Origin: Flavisphingopyxis sp963800335
Lineage (GTDB): Bacteria; Pseudomonadota; Alphaproteobacteria; Sphingomonadales; Sphingomonadaceae
Assembly: GCA_963800335.1 (NCBI GenBank)
Contig: CAWDAN010000007.1
Location: 1-64,000 of the forward strand
Length of the DNA stretch: 64,000 bases
Direction: 5' to 3'
In this document: piece by piece, positions 16,574-25,896 of the stretch
Layout: each line of letters opens with the position of its first letter
How positions within the stretch are numbered: the stretch's first letter is position 1
The notes under the pieces: model-generated
Seen by the model: the letters and a program-made list of their open reading frames with translations, nothing else
Databases searched by the model: none
Told to the model about the DNA's origin: nothing
Position numbers and translations under genes: made by a program

Positions 16574-19110
16574 CAGAACACCTTCCGGAGCGACAGTTTC
16601 ACGCTGCGTCCGATCGGGTCGATGAGATAGGGCTGATAGCTGAACGGCGTCGCGCCATTTTCGTCGACCACCCTCTGGCGCGAATTGAAGACGTTCGAGA
16701 TTTCGAGCGAAATTCGCGCGCCCTTCGCCAACGGGCTGTCGGGCAGTTGCGGCCCGAGATTGGCGAACATCTTGAGGTCGAGGCGCGCCCGCGGCAGGAA
16801 GCGGAGCTGGCTCGGTGCCGCTGCGGTGCCCGAAGCGATCCTGGTTTCGTCGGTCCAGTTGCCATCGAGCTGCGCACCGAATCCGTGCCGATAGACCGCT
16901 GAGCCGAATTCGACCGTGTGACGCGGAACGCCGCCGCCATAGCCGATCGCGGCGCCATCGAGCAGGTCGACGACGGGCAGGCCCGGCCGTAAAAGACGGG
17001 TGCTCGACAACGCCCAGCCGTGGATCGCGTAAAGGTTGACCCTGGTGCCGGGCGCTAGGTCGGGGTCGGCGCCCGGTGTCTTGCCCTCAGTCAGGCCAAA
17101 GGTTTCGGTGTAGGTGAAGCCCCATCGCAGCTGTTCGTGCCTGACCTGCGAAACGCCGACGATCCGCGCATCGACCCGGACCAGCCGGCCGGTGGCATCA
17201 CGCTGGAAGCGATCGGGAAAGGCTGCCTGGACCTCGGCATTCACCGGCGGCAATGCGGCAAAGGCGTTGCTGCTCTTCACCGCCAGATATTCGGCGTTGA
17301 TGCTGAGGTTGCTGGACGCGAATGGCATGGCTAGCGCGCTCAGGCTGGTCGTGCGCCTTGTCTCGATCGCGACATCGCGATTTCCGCCGGTGACATAGGA
17401 AACGACGGCGCTCTCGCCGTGGATGAAGTCATAGATCCGTACTCCCTCGGTGACGACGACCGCGTCGCTCAGGACATTCGGGGGTGGCGCAATGTCCTCG
17501 CGATTGACCGATGCACGCAGCGAAATCTCCGGGATCGGCTGCCACGTCAGGCCCGAGCCATATTCCTTCAGCGTCTTCGCATCGGTAACGCTGCGCAGCG
17601 CGCCAGACAGTTCGAGCCCGACCCCGCCGATGGGCGATGAGCCGGCCGATCCCAACAGGGGAATCACCAGGCCCAGCCGGGCGCTGGCCTCGTCGCGATC
17701 GAAGCGCGACGTGCTGTCGATGTCCGTGCCGGACGTGGATGAGCGGCTGTGGTTGCTCCGCCATTCCAGCCTCGCCGCGACATTGACCGGACCGCTGGGA
17801 AGCGAGAACGGCGATCCGTTGGCCATCAGCGTGTTCGAAATGATCGTGCTGCGCGAACGCGATGCCTGCCTTCGGATATTGCCCAGCAAATCGGCCGGAT
17901 AGGGACCGAAAGGGTCGAGCACCCCCGCCGTGACCGCGCCTTGCACGCTGGTCAGGTCATGGCCCAGTTGGCTGTCGGTCCGTGTATCGCGCAGCGTCAG
18001 GTTCGAATTGAGCGACAATCGCCACCGTCCGCGCTGTGCGTTGACGATGGTGGCGATGACCAGGCTGTCGCTTTCCTGCGATTGCGCCAACGCGTCGCCG
18101 AAATATCGCGCCAGCGCGACGTCGGTCGTGAACGGGCTGAACGGCGACGTCGCCGGAACCAGCAGCAGCGCGCCGGGCAGGCCGCTGAGTGCGTCCGATT
18201 CGGAATGTTCGGCGGTGGCGTTGAGAGATACCGTCGTCCGGCCGAATATCTGTGTCGCATTTGCATTCGCAGAGAAGACCCTGCGGCGCGGTGCTAGCGT
18301 CCTGAATGAGCCGGTATCGGTGATATTGGGTCGGTTTGCGCCCGCGGCGAAATTCGTCAGCGTGTATCCGCCCGACGGCGGCACCGCCGCGACCAGGACC
18401 GGAAATCCTGCCAATGCGCTCAACGCGGGATCGATCTGCGCCGTGCTGGCGGGATAGGGAAGGACGTTGCCGATCGCGTCGTACGCCACGGCATCGGGGT
18501 TGCGGGCAATATCGCGCTCGCTTTCCGGCAACGGGTCGGCCAGCTTTGCCCGCAGCACGAGGCTGCGGCGGTTTCCGCCCGATAACTTGAGCAGGTTGAC
18601 CTCTGTCTCGCCGGCAAAGGCACCTCCGGCGGTGGCCTTTTCGCCCGCACCCAGCAAAGTGATCTGGCGGTGATCGGGCTTGATGACGATATTGACGACC
18701 CGGCGCGTCGGTCTCTCGCCCAGTGCCGCTGCCGCTCCTCGCGGAAGGACCTGAATCCTGCTGACCACTTCGGTCGGCAGGTCCGATATCTCGTTCAGCC
18801 CGGATGCCGGCGCACCATTGATCAGGATGACCGGTTGATCGTCCGTGGCGTTGAAACGCAGGACGACCTCGCCAAGAAGTTCGCCGACGGTATCGAAGCC
18901 GTAGGAAGCTATGCCATTCTCGTCGAGTTCGGACTCCGCTGCCATCCCCGCCAGGACCGCATTGGGTTTTTTCCCGTAGACAATGATGTCGCTGCCCGAA
19001 CGATTGCCCACGCCGGTCTGGCCCGACTGGGCGAAGGCGACGGCAGGCAGGCCCAGCAGTACGGGGCAACCTGCAATCAGCCAGGCGCTGGCACTTCGGG
19101 TCCCCTTCAT
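16573..19110 (-). CDS. TonB-dependent receptor-like outer membrane protein
   Basis: An 845-residue protein with a signal peptide cut after A-F-A near residue 27. An N-terminal plug domain follows (V-I-L-I-N-G-A-P-A near residue 93, then R-I-Q-V-L-P-R-G-A-A-A and V-N-I-V-I-K). The rest is a long beta-barrel region ending in aromatic residues (S-L-R-K-V-F), the outer-membrane insertion signature. These proteins import siderophores, glycans or other ligands using TonB energy. No obvious TonB box and no linked transporter genes are seen, so the ligand is unknown. It could be one of the plug-containing barrels with a non-transport role. The frame is intact over 2.5 kb. Confidence 0.8.
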   Translation of the reverse strand: MKGTRSASAWLIAGCPVLLGLPAVAFAQSGQTGVGNRSGSDIIVYGKKPNAVLAGMAAESELDENGIASYGFDTVGELLGEVVLRFNATDDQPVILINGAPASGLNEISDLPTEVVSRIQVLPRGAAAALGERPTRRVVNIVIKPDHRQITLLGAGEKATAGGAFAGETEVNLLKLSGGNRRSLVLRAKLADPLPESERDIARNPDAVAYDAIGNVLPYPASTAQIDPALSALAGFPVLVAAVPPSGGYTLTNFAAGANRPNITDTGSFRTLAPRRRVFSANANATQIFGRTTVSLNATAEHSESDALSGLPGALLLVPATSPFSPFTTDVALARYFGDALAQSQESDSLVIATIVNAQRGRWRLSLNSNLTLRDTRTDSQLGHDLTSVQGAVTAGVLDPFGPYPADLLGNIRRQASRSRSTIISNTLMANGSPFSLPSGPVNVAARLEWRSNHSRSSTSGTDIDSTSRFDRDEASARLGLVIPLLGSAGSSPIGGVGLELSGALRSVTDAKTLKEYGSGLTWQPIPEISLRASVNREDIAPPPNVLSDAVVVTEGVRIYDFIHGESAVVSYVTGGNRDVAIETRRTTSLSALAMPFASSNLSINAEYLAVKSSNAFAALPPVNAEVQAAFPDRFQRDATGRLVRVDARIVGVSQVRHEQLRWGFTYTETFGLTEGKTPGADPDLAPGTRVNLYAIHGWALSSTRLLRPGLPVVDLLDGAAIGYGGGVPRHTVEFGSAVYRHGFGAQLDGNWTDETRIASGTAAAPSQLRFLPRARLDLKMFANLGPQLPDSPLAKGARISLEISNVFNSRQRVVDENGATPFSYQPYLIDPIGRSVKLSLRKVF

Positions 19111-19426
19111 CGGACGTTTTTATCACGAAACCGCAATCCGCCAATCAAAATGAGTCATCGATCTCCACAGGCAAGCTGCGCGACTGTGTAACTATGTGAT
19201 AATCCGGCAATTACTGAGTTCGGATCTCGTCCGGGAGGTAATGCAAGTGCATCGGCCTTGCCGGGGACTTGGAATCTGTCCGAATTCGTCGGTGGGGCGA
19301 CCGTGCCGTATTGCGGCGCAAGACCGGCCGGTAGGCGGCATTTCGGTCGAGGCAACCTTTCCTTTACCTTGGGTGTTTACCCTTTCGTGATGGATCGACG
19401 CCGGTCCACATGCGAGAGGGTTCCAG
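19111..19426. other. Divergent intergenic region, no gene seen
   Basis: This 316-base region must carry promoters for the receptor gene and the DUF2569-like gene. I see no RNA gene; a short GGGT/ACCC hairpin lies near 19371-19382. Confidence 0.35.
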
Positions 19427-20215
19427 ATGCAGTCGATTTTGCCCGCCTTGTCGCGCCGCCTTTACGCCAAAAGTGTCGCGGCGGTCGCTGCGCTCGAACA
19501 TTCGATGAAGTGGGTCGTCGCGGCCTGGGTCGCTGTCATGTCGATGCTGTGCGGACTGCGCGTCGCCTTCGCCGCTTCGCCGGTCGACAGTCTGCGTTCG
19601 GGTCTCGAGACGGGCATACCCTATGTCCTGATTGTCGCCGCTCCGGTGGCGGTATTCCTGTTCGCCTGGGAATTGATCCCGCGAAATCGCCTGATCGGTC
19701 AGCCACAGGTCCGCCTGGCGCGGATTGGCAAGTGGCGCTCGGTCGATTGCGTGACCGCACGCGACCACCGCCTGTTCGGGCCGACTGGGTTAATGGCATC
19801 GTTGCTCATCGGCATGTTGATCAACGTGCCGCTGCGGTCGGCCGAGTTTCTTGCCGGCGTGCCTGCGGTCAACGGCCATTCCCCCGACTGGGCCTATGCG
19901 ATCTTTACCGCAATGACCGCCGACCTCGTCCTGATGAACTGCCTTTACGTGTTCGCTTTCGTTCTCGCGATCCGAAACGTGCCTTCATTTCCGCGCTTCC
20001 TGCTGCTGGTCTGGGGGATCGATATCCTGTCGCAGCTCGGCATCGCGCAATGGGTCGTCCATGCCGGGCCGGTGCCGGGATCAGTCGCCGATGCCCTGGC
20101 AGAATTGATCGCGGGCAATATCAAGAAGACTCTGATCAGCGCGGCGATCTGGCTGCCGTACCTGATCCTGTCGGACCGCGTGAACCTGACCTATCGCGGA
20201 CGTGTTCGTGCCTGA
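19427..20215 (+). CDS. DUF2569-like integral membrane protein
   Basis: A 262-residue protein with five or six hydrophobic segments. The C-terminal pattern I-S-A-A-I-W-L-P-Y-L-I-L-S-D-R-V matches the end of DUF2569-type membrane proteins (I-W-x-P-Y plus a basic tail). No enzymatic motif is visible and no function is known for the family. It stands alone: upstream is a divergent receptor gene and downstream is the pilin promoter region. The ATG at 19427 fits; an overlapping longer frame on this strand is a shadow. Confidence 0.65.
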   Translation: MQSILPALSRRLYAKSVAAVAALEHSMKWVVAAWVAVMSMLCGLRVAFAASPVDSLRSGLETGIPYVLIVAAPVAVFLFAWELIPRNRLIGQPQVRLARIGKWRSVDCVTARDHRLFGPTGLMASLLIGMLINVPLRSAEFLAGVPAVNGHSPDWAYAIFTAMTADLVLMNCLYVFAFVLAIRNVPSFPRFLLLVWGIDILSQLGIAQWVVHAGPVPGSVADALAELIAGNIKKTLISAAIWLPYLILSDRVNLTYRGRVRA

Positions 20216-20677
20216 CCAGCGCCGTGCGTAACAACGAGCCGGGTTAAGCTGCGATAGAGCCCGGCAGGCGTCCACAGCCGATGGGCCCCCAAAGCCTGCG
20301 CCTCCCGCCCAACCTCCTCTGTGAACCGACCGGTGCGGCTCTGTCGCGCGGGCGCGTGACCTCGGCTTCTCTTAATCAGAAAATGCCAGATCGGGCTGCC
20401 ACGAGATCATTTAGTTATATAACGAAGGTTATATCTGAATGATTCGTTGCCCATTTTTCCTAATTTTATGCTATTGTTACTTATGGTTAACGAAAAACTC
20501 TAACAAGCCGTTGTTAATTCAGATTAATTTTTAATTATTGACTTAGGTTAGCGTTCGGAGCCTCCTTATCCGGTTCCTGGGGGAACGGAACGATATTCAG
20601 GGGTGGGTATCCCGCTTCACTTTTTTGTTCCCCGGACGGGCAGTTGCGCCCGAACTGAAGAATGAAAGGGAAATGCA
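20216..20677. other. AT-rich control region upstream of the Flp pilin gene
   Basis: No gene is visible. The part from 20395 to 20560 is strikingly AT-rich against the GC-rich background and is full of TTAA and TTAAC elements: 20514-20517, 20524-20527 and 20531-20534. Near-repeats of TTAA with 6-base spacing resemble the TTAA-N7-TTAA boxes of the cell-cycle regulator CtrA. The pilin transcript presumably starts here, with a leader of about 100 bases. Confidence 0.4.
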
Positions 20678-20860
20678 ATGAGGGATTTTATCAAGACATT
20701 CATGATCGATGACAGCGGCGCTTCGGCTGCCGAATATGCGCTGATCCTCGCCATCGTCGGCACGGGCATCGCTTTGGCTGCCTTTACGCTGGGCGGGACC
20801 ATCAGCGGCTCGATGACTAATGCGTCTGACTGCATCAAGAGCACTAACGGTACTTGCTAG
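20678..20860 (+). CDS. flp: Flp-family type IVb pilin
   Basis: A 60-residue prepilin. A short basic leader ends at Gly14, followed by A-S-A-A-E-Y and a hydrophobic helix (A-L-I-L-A-I-V-G-T-G-I-A-L-A). The glutamate at +5 and tyrosine at +6 after the cleavage point are typical of Flp pilins. The prepilin peptidase encoded at 32588 should process it, and it polymerises into the Tad pilus used for surface attachment. A GAAAGGGAAATGCA ribosome site precedes the ATG. It has two cysteines in its short C-terminal tail. A strong terminator follows, so it can be made in excess over the assembly genes. Confidence 0.92.
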   Translation: MRDFIKTFMIDDSGASAAEYALILAIVGTGIALAAFTLGGTISGSMTNASDCIKSTNGTC

Positions 20861-20877
20861 TAGAGCGTCGCATATAT

Positions 20878-20912
20878 GCCCCGCCGCACGACGGTCCGCG
20901 GCGGGGCATTTT
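20878..20912 (+). terminator. Rho-independent terminator after flp
   Basis: GCCCCGCCGC (20878-20887) pairs perfectly with GCGGCGGGGC (20898-20907), followed by ATTTTG. It allows high pilin expression with partial read-through into cpaB. Confidence 0.8.
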
Positions 20913-21005
20913 GCCTTTGAACCAATATTAATCGACTGAACTGAACGCGCGACAAGACGAACGCAAAGATACATTCGCACAGGAAACCGGGGGGTTGATG
21001 AAACC

Positions 21006-21963
21006 ATGACGGCCAATCGCAACTGGATCGTGATCGCGGTCGCATTATTGCTCGGCGTCTTTGCCGTCATCGTCGCCAATGCCTGGCTCAGCGGCAGCGA
21101 AAGCCGCGTCGAACAGACAGGCACAGGCCAACCGCATGGTCCGCGTCGCCGTCGCCGGCATCGCAATGGAATACGGTACCCCGATCAACGAACAGAACGT
21201 CCGCCTCGTGCCCTGGCCCGAGGATTCGGTGCCGCAAGGCGCCTTCGATTCGACCAAGGATCTGATCAATACCGTCGAACCGCGCGTCGTGCTGCGGCCG
21301 ATCGCCGTCGGTGAGCCGATCCTCGCATCGAAGATAACCGGGGTCGGTGGCCGCGCAACGATCTCTGCCATCCTCAAAAAGGGCATGCGCGCCGTCGCCG
21401 TCCGCACCAGCGACGTATCCGGCGTCGCCGGTTTCGTCGTTCCGGGCGACAGCGTCGATGTCCTGATCACGCGCACGCCACCCGCCGAAGGGTCCGGTCG
21501 CGACCAGCAGATCACCGATATCCTGCTGCAGAATGTCCGCGTCATCGCGGTCGATCAGAACGCAAGTGACGGCAAGAGCGACCCGGTCGTGGTCAAGACC
21601 GCCACGCTCGAGGTCGATCAGATCGGCGCGCAGAAACTGGCGCTCGCGCAGCAAGTCGGGTCGCTGTCGCTGGCGCTGCGCAATCCTGCCTTCCAGGAAC
21701 CACAGCCCGTCATGACAGTCAGCACCGAAGACCTGCGCGACGGGATTTTCGCCGGATCGTACAACAGCCAATCGGGCGGTTTTTCCGCGGGCGCCGGCGA
21801 CGACTTCGTGTCCGCACCGGTCTACCGCCCGCGCCGCGTCGTTCGCCGCTCGCCGCCTCGCGCTGCGGCCCCGGCACCGCCCCCGCCGCCCAAGCCGATT
21901 ACCGTGGAAATCGTGCGCGGTACCGGATCGACCAATTACGAGGTGAAACGCGATGTTCGCTAA
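21006..21963 (+). CDS. cpaB: CpaB/RcpC pilus assembly protein; frame broken once
   Basis: A periplasmic/inner-membrane component of the Tad pilus. The N-terminus at 21006 encodes one membrane anchor (I-V-I-A-V-A-L-L-L-G-V-F-A-V). A one-base insertion near 21121 (CAGGCACAGG) then shifts the frame, and the rest of CpaB continues in the frame that ends at 21963. It includes the SAF-type R-A-V-A-V-R-T-S-D-V-S-G-V-A-G-F-V region and a proline-rich stretch near the end. The whole is about 318 residues, normal for the family. The end overlaps the secretin start by 11 bases. The clean continuation argues for a sequencing indel. Confidence 0.83.
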
Positions 21964-23452
21964 CCGCAATCCGGGCCTGCGTGCCCTTTTTATCGCCTCT
22001 ACCATGCTCGCGCTCGCGACGCCCCCCGCGCCCGCACTGGCGCAGGATTATGCCCTCGACAACGGCTATGCGATGCACGGCGGACAGCTCGAAGTCCCGC
22101 TCAACAAGAGCCAGGTGGTGACTGTCGACCGGCCCTTCGCCCGCGCCTCGATCGGCAACGAAGAGATCGCCGACATCATGCCACTGACCAACCGGTCGCT
22201 GTACGTCCTTGGCAAGAAGATGGGCACCACCAGCCTGACCATCTTCGACAGCAACAACCGCGTGATCTCGGTGATCGACGTCGCCGTCGGCCCCGATGTC
22301 CTGACGCTCCGCCGCCAGCTCGGCGAACTCCTCCCCAACGAACCGATAGGCGCGAAGATTTCGAATGAATCGGTAATCCTAACCGGCATCGTCACCAACG
22401 CGGTGGCGATCGATCGTGCCGTTCAGCTGGCCCAGACCTATGCCGGCGACAATGTTGTCAACATGATGTCGGTCGGTTCCTCGCAGCAGGTCATGCTCGA
22501 GGTGCGCTTTTCCGAGATCAATCGACAGGCGGCCAAGCAGATCGGGTTCAGCTCGTTTTTCAACAATGGCGGGCGCTTTGATGGCGCCATCGGCAACGGC
22601 GCCAGCGTTGTGCCCGATACCACCGGCCAGGGCGTGATCAAGCTCGATTCGATCCTTGGCAGCTTCGGTATATTCCGCCGTGCCTTCGGCGTCGCGGGCC
22701 TCGACATCACGGGTATTCTCGACGCGCTCGAAAGCAAGGGGCTGGTAAAGACGCTGGCGGAACCCACGCTGGTCGCATTGTCGGGCGAAACCGCATCGTT
22801 TCTTGCCGGCGGCGAATTTCCTGTCCCGGTCTCGCAAGGTGGTAACAGCAACAACAATGGTGGCGGCGGCAACATCACGGTTGAGTTCAAACCGTTCGGG
22901 GTCAGCTTGGCCTTCACTCCGACGGTGCTGGCCGATGGGGTGATCAACCTCGTCGTCGAGCCGGAGGTAAGCTCGATCGATCCATCGGCGTCGATCACGG
23001 TCAACGGGCTGCGCATTCCCGGGTTGCAGACGCGCAGGGCAAACACCGTGCTCGAACTGCGCGACGGTGAATTGTTCGCGATAGCCGGCCTGCTGCGCAA
23101 GGACTTCAACACCACCGTGCGGCAGGTGCCGTTGCTCGGTTCGCTGCCGATCATCGGGGCGCTGTTCCGCTCGACGGGCTTCCAGCGCGGCGAGACCGAA
23201 CTGGTCATGGTGGTGACGCCGCGTCTGGTTCAGCCGTTCAAGGCCGACCTCGTCGCGTTGCCGACCGACCGCGTCGCCGATCCTAACGAGGCCGAACTGT
23301 TCCTGCTTGGTCGGACGGACAAGGCGGTCGGCATCGACCCGACAAAACCGCGCGCGCCGCCGCCCGAGGCATTGGCTGCGCAGCGCGCGGCGGCAGCAAC
23401 TGCCCAGACAGCCGAAGCGATCACCGAAGAGGACAGCGGTTATGAATATTGA
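21953..23452 (+). CDS. cpaC: CpaC/RcpA outer-membrane secretin of the Tad pilus
   Basis: A 499-residue secretin. A signal peptide ends at A-L-A-Q near residue 31. The N-terminal pilus/secretin domain follows (V-P-L-N-K-S-Q-V-V-T-V-D-R-P). The C-terminal secretin domain contains V-E-P-E-V-S-S-I-D and V-P-L-L-G-S-L-P-I-I-G-A-L-F-R, the hallmark segment of type II/III secretins. It forms the outer membrane channel through which the pilus passes. The gene overlaps cpaB by 11 bases and the next small gene by 11 bases. Confidence 0.93.
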   Translation: MFANRNPGLRALFIASTMLALATPPAPALAQDYALDNGYAMHGGQLEVPLNKSQVVTVDRPFARASIGNEEIADIMPLTNRSLYVLGKKMGTTSLTIFDSNNRVISVIDVAVGPDVLTLRRQLGELLPNEPIGAKISNESVILTGIVTNAVAIDRAVQLAQTYAGDNVVNMMSVGSSQQVMLEVRFSEINRQAAKQIGFSSFFNNGGRFDGAIGNGASVVPDTTGQGVIKLDSILGSFGIFRRAFGVAGLDITGILDALESKGLVKTLAEPTLVALSGETASFLAGGEFPVPVSQGGNSNNNGGGGNITVEFKPFGVSLAFTPTVLADGVINLVVEPEVSSIDPSASITVNGLRIPGLQTRRANTVLELRDGELFAIAGLLRKDFNTTVRQVPLLGSLPIIGALFRSTGFQRGETELVMVVTPRLVQPFKADLVALPTDRVADPNEAELFLLGRTDKAVGIDPTKPRAPPPEALAAQRAAAATAQTAEAITEEDSGYEY

Positions 23453-23735
23453 CCATCCGCGCTTAGTCATCCTGACCGCCGGTCTCGCGCTCTGCGCGGA
23501 GGGTGGATGCACGCCTATCGACGTCGGCATGGGCGACTCGCTCAAGCACAATTACGCGCTGCAAATCGTCGATCCTGATCCTCTCTATGACGACGATGCG
23601 ACCAGCGATGGCGAGCCCGCCGCAGGCGCGGTCGAACGCTATCGCACGGATAAGGTGAAGAAGCCGGTGTCGATCAAAACCACGACGGGCGGCAGTGGCG
23701 CCGGCAGTGGCGGTGGAAGTTCCGGGGGACGTTGA
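23442..23735 (+). CDS. Small Tad-locus protein, probably exported
   Basis: A 97-residue protein whose ATG lies inside the end of cpaC. A short hydrophobic segment (L-V-I-L-T-A-G-L-A-L) is followed by a Cys in E-G-G-C-T-P, so it may be a secreted protein or atypical lipoprotein. The core reads S-L-K-H-N-Y-A-L-Q-I-V-D-P-D-P, and a V-E-R-Y segment and a Gly/Ser-rich end follow. A protein of this size and place recurs in tad loci of related bacteria, where CpaD would be expected, but it is about half the length of CpaD. I cannot name a function beyond a link to pilus assembly. Confidence 0.7.
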   Translation: MNIDHPRLVILTAGLALCAEGGCTPIDVGMGDSLKHNYALQIVDPDPLYDDDATSDGEPAAGAVERYRTDKVKKPVSIKTTTGGSGAGSGGGSSGGR

Positions 23736-23764
23736 GAGCTATCAGGCAAGAGAGGAATATTGTC

Positions 23765-25402
23765 GTGTACGGGTACGGACTGGGTGCATGGAGGCGGGAT
23801 GAAACCGGTGCGGTAGCGGCGACGGTTGCATTGTCGCTTTTCGCGCTGGTCGCGGCGGGCGGTATTGCTTTCGATTACGCCCGTTTGGCGACGATGGACA
23901 CCGAATTGCAGAATGCTGCCGATCATGCCGCACTTGCCGCAGCGACCCAGCTCGACGGCGAGGCCGGGGCTACCCAGCGGGCAGAGGAAGCGGCCAACAA
24001 CCTTGTTGCCAACGACACGCTGTTTGCCAACGACGGGGGCGATCGCAACGTGACCATAGCCACTGTCGCCTTTTACCAAGACAAGGCCAAAAACCAGCTC
24101 GTCACGCGCGACGACGCGAGCACGACCGACGATGCGCTGGCCAATTATGTCGAAGTCACCGTGGGGGCGCGCACCGCAGTCTATGCGCTGACGCCTGTGG
24201 TCGGCGCGCTCAATTCGGGGGCGATTGATGCGAAGGCCTTTGCTGGCTTGGGTTCGTCGATTTGCAAGGTTCCACCTCTCATGTTTTGCAACCCGCTTGA
24301 ACCGCTGAACAATACCGACGTCTACCTGACCTATGACGCCGATGGAGAGAAGGGCGTGGGCAATCGCCTCGTCGCCAACGATTCCTATACCCCGGGATCG
24401 TTCGGGTTCCTCGAAACCAATTTCGGGTCGGGTGCCAATGCCCTGCTGGCGGCACTTGGATGGAACACGCCCAAAGGCGATTGCGCGCCGGTCGACGGAG
24501 TGGAAATCAAGAACGGCATGAATGCGTCAGTGATGGACGGATTCAACACCCGGTTCGATATCGATACTTCCGGAAACAGCTGTCCTTCGATCGGTGGGCA
24601 GGCCGGGGTTTGTTCGCCATCAGTCAATGTCCGCAAGGACCTCGTCCGTGGCAATGCTTGTGGAATAACGGGCAATGGCTGGGAAGAAAACGACGCAAGT
24701 TCGAGCGATTTTGCCAGCAAGCGTTATCGACCGACGTCGGCGAGCGTCTATCCCAGCACGGTTACCCCCCAGATCATGGGCCATCCCCGCGACCTTTGCC
24801 ATGCATTCAATGATGTCGGGAATTGTACGCTCGGCCGGGTTGGTGACGGGCGATGGGATATCAATGCGTATTGGCGGTCCAACTACGGCGCCGATTACAA
24901 CAACGAGATCAGCAGCGCCGACCCACCTGTCGGCTATGGCTCACAACCCAAGGGCTATCCTACACGTTACCAAGTCTATCAGTATGAGATAGACCATCTG
25001 TCAACGATCGGTACTCCCACGCCAGGCGCGGCTGGAAAGACCGCGTACAGCCAGCCGGTGGCGGGCAAGTGCCTGGCCACGGCATCCTCGCCATATGGCA
25101 TCGTTCCTGGCGGTATTTATCCCGATCGCCGACGAATTTCGGCAGCGGCCTTAAACTGCAACGCGCTCAAGGCGAAATACGGCAATATCAACAATACCGA
25201 GCTGGAGGTGACGACATTCGTTGATCTGTTCCTAGTCGAGCCATCCTATTCGCGAAGCAAGTGCAAGGGCGGCGGGACCTGCGCAACAAAATATACCGAC
25301 AAGACCGATATTTACGTAGAAGTCATTGGTGCGACCAAGGCGGGCCTCAATGCCACGGTTGGACAGGTTACGCGCCGCGACGTGCCGTATCTGATCGAAT
25401 AG
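23765..25402 (+). CDS. TadG-like pilus assembly protein (N-terminal Tad domain)
   Basis: A 545-residue protein with the Tad/TadG N-terminal helix (D-E-T-G-A-V-A-A-T-V-A-L-S-L-F-A-L, then A-D-H-A-A-L-A-A-A near residue 58), which resembles a pseudopilin anchor. A long cysteine-containing extracytoplasmic domain of about 450 residues follows. Open frame exists from a TTG at 23732, but the GTG at 23765 has a GAGAGGA ribosome site at good spacing, so I prefer it. TadG-type proteins help to anchor or assemble the pilus. The large ectodomain shows no von Willebrand motif that I can recognise. It is followed after 5 bases by a TadE-like gene. Confidence 0.82.
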   Translation: MYGYGLGAWRRDETGAVAATVALSLFALVAAGGIAFDYARLATMDTELQNAADHAALAAATQLDGEAGATQRAEEAANNLVANDTLFANDGGDRNVTIATVAFYQDKAKNQLVTRDDASTTDDALANYVEVTVGARTAVYALTPVVGALNSGAIDAKAFAGLGSSICKVPPLMFCNPLEPLNNTDVYLTYDADGEKGVGNRLVANDSYTPGSFGFLETNFGSGANALLAALGWNTPKGDCAPVDGVEIKNGMNASVMDGFNTRFDIDTSGNSCPSIGGQAGVCSPSVNVRKDLVRGNACGITGNGWEENDASSSDFASKRYRPTSASVYPSTVTPQIMGHPRDLCHAFNDVGNCTLGRVGDGRWDINAYWRSNYGADYNNEISSADPPVGYGSQPKGYPTRYQVYQYEIDHLSTIGTPTPGAAGKTAYSQPVAGKCLATASSPYGIVPGGIYPDRRRISAAALNCNALKAKYGNINNTELEVTTFVDLFLVEPSYSRSKCKGGGTCATKYTDKTDIYVEVIGATKAGLNATVGQVTRRDVPYLIE

Positions 25403-25407
25403 CCGAT

Positions 25408-25896
25408 ATGCGAAACATCTTTCATATCTTACCCGATCGCAGCGGGGCAGCGGCAGCTGAGATGGCGCTCGTTTTACCAATCCTGATCATCCTCATCTTT
25501 GGTTCGTTCGAGCTCGGCAACTACTTCTGGAAGGAACATGTCGTCGAGAAGGGAGCGCGCGATGGAGCGCGTTTCGCCTCCCGGCAGGGGTTCGATAAAT
25601 ATAGCTGTTCCGATGTCGATCCGACGGTAGCGACCGCGATCAAGAACGTTACGCGGACCGGCATGCCGGCAGGCGGTACAGCACGGGTTAGCGGCTGGAC
25701 CGACGCCGACATCACCATCACGGTGGCGTGCGACGCCAGCGTGACAACCGGAATCTATCACGGATCGACAAGCGGTGCTCCCGTCGTGACGATCACGACC
25801 ACTTTGGCCTATCCATCCCTATTCGGCGCGATCGGCATCGATGCGACATCGCTTACGCTCAATGCTCAATCGCAAAGTGCGGTGATGGGCGTATGA
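25408..25896 (+). CDS. TadE-like pseudopilin, copy 1
   Basis: A 162-residue pseudopilin. The N-terminal motif R-S-G-A-A-A-A-E-M-A-L-V-L-P-I-L-I-I-L-I-F-G is the TadE domain, with Gly-Ala processing by the prepilin peptidase expected and Glu at +5. The ectodomain is about 120 residues with two Cys. The ATG lies 6 bases after the previous stop and its own stop overlaps the next ATG (ATGA). TadE/TadF pseudopilins act as minor pilus components or assembly factors. Confidence 0.87.
   Translation: MRNIFHILPDRSGAAAAEMALVLPILIILIFGSFELGNYFWKEHVVEKGARDGARFASRQGFDKYSCSDVDPTVATAIKNVTRTGMPAGGTARVSGWTDADITITVACDASVTTGIYHGSTSGAPVVTITTTLAYPSLFGAIGIDATSLTLNAQSQSAVMGV

Noticed and set aside
20500..20677. Possible riboswitch in the flp leader
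   Set aside because: I could not find the conserved core of a cyclic-di-GMP riboswitch or another known class; the block is simply AT-rich.
23732..23764. TTG start for the TadG-like gene overlapping the previous stop
   Set aside because: The GTG at 23765 has a clear GAGAGGA ribosome site and lies just ahead of the conserved region; the overlap start remains possible but is less supported.
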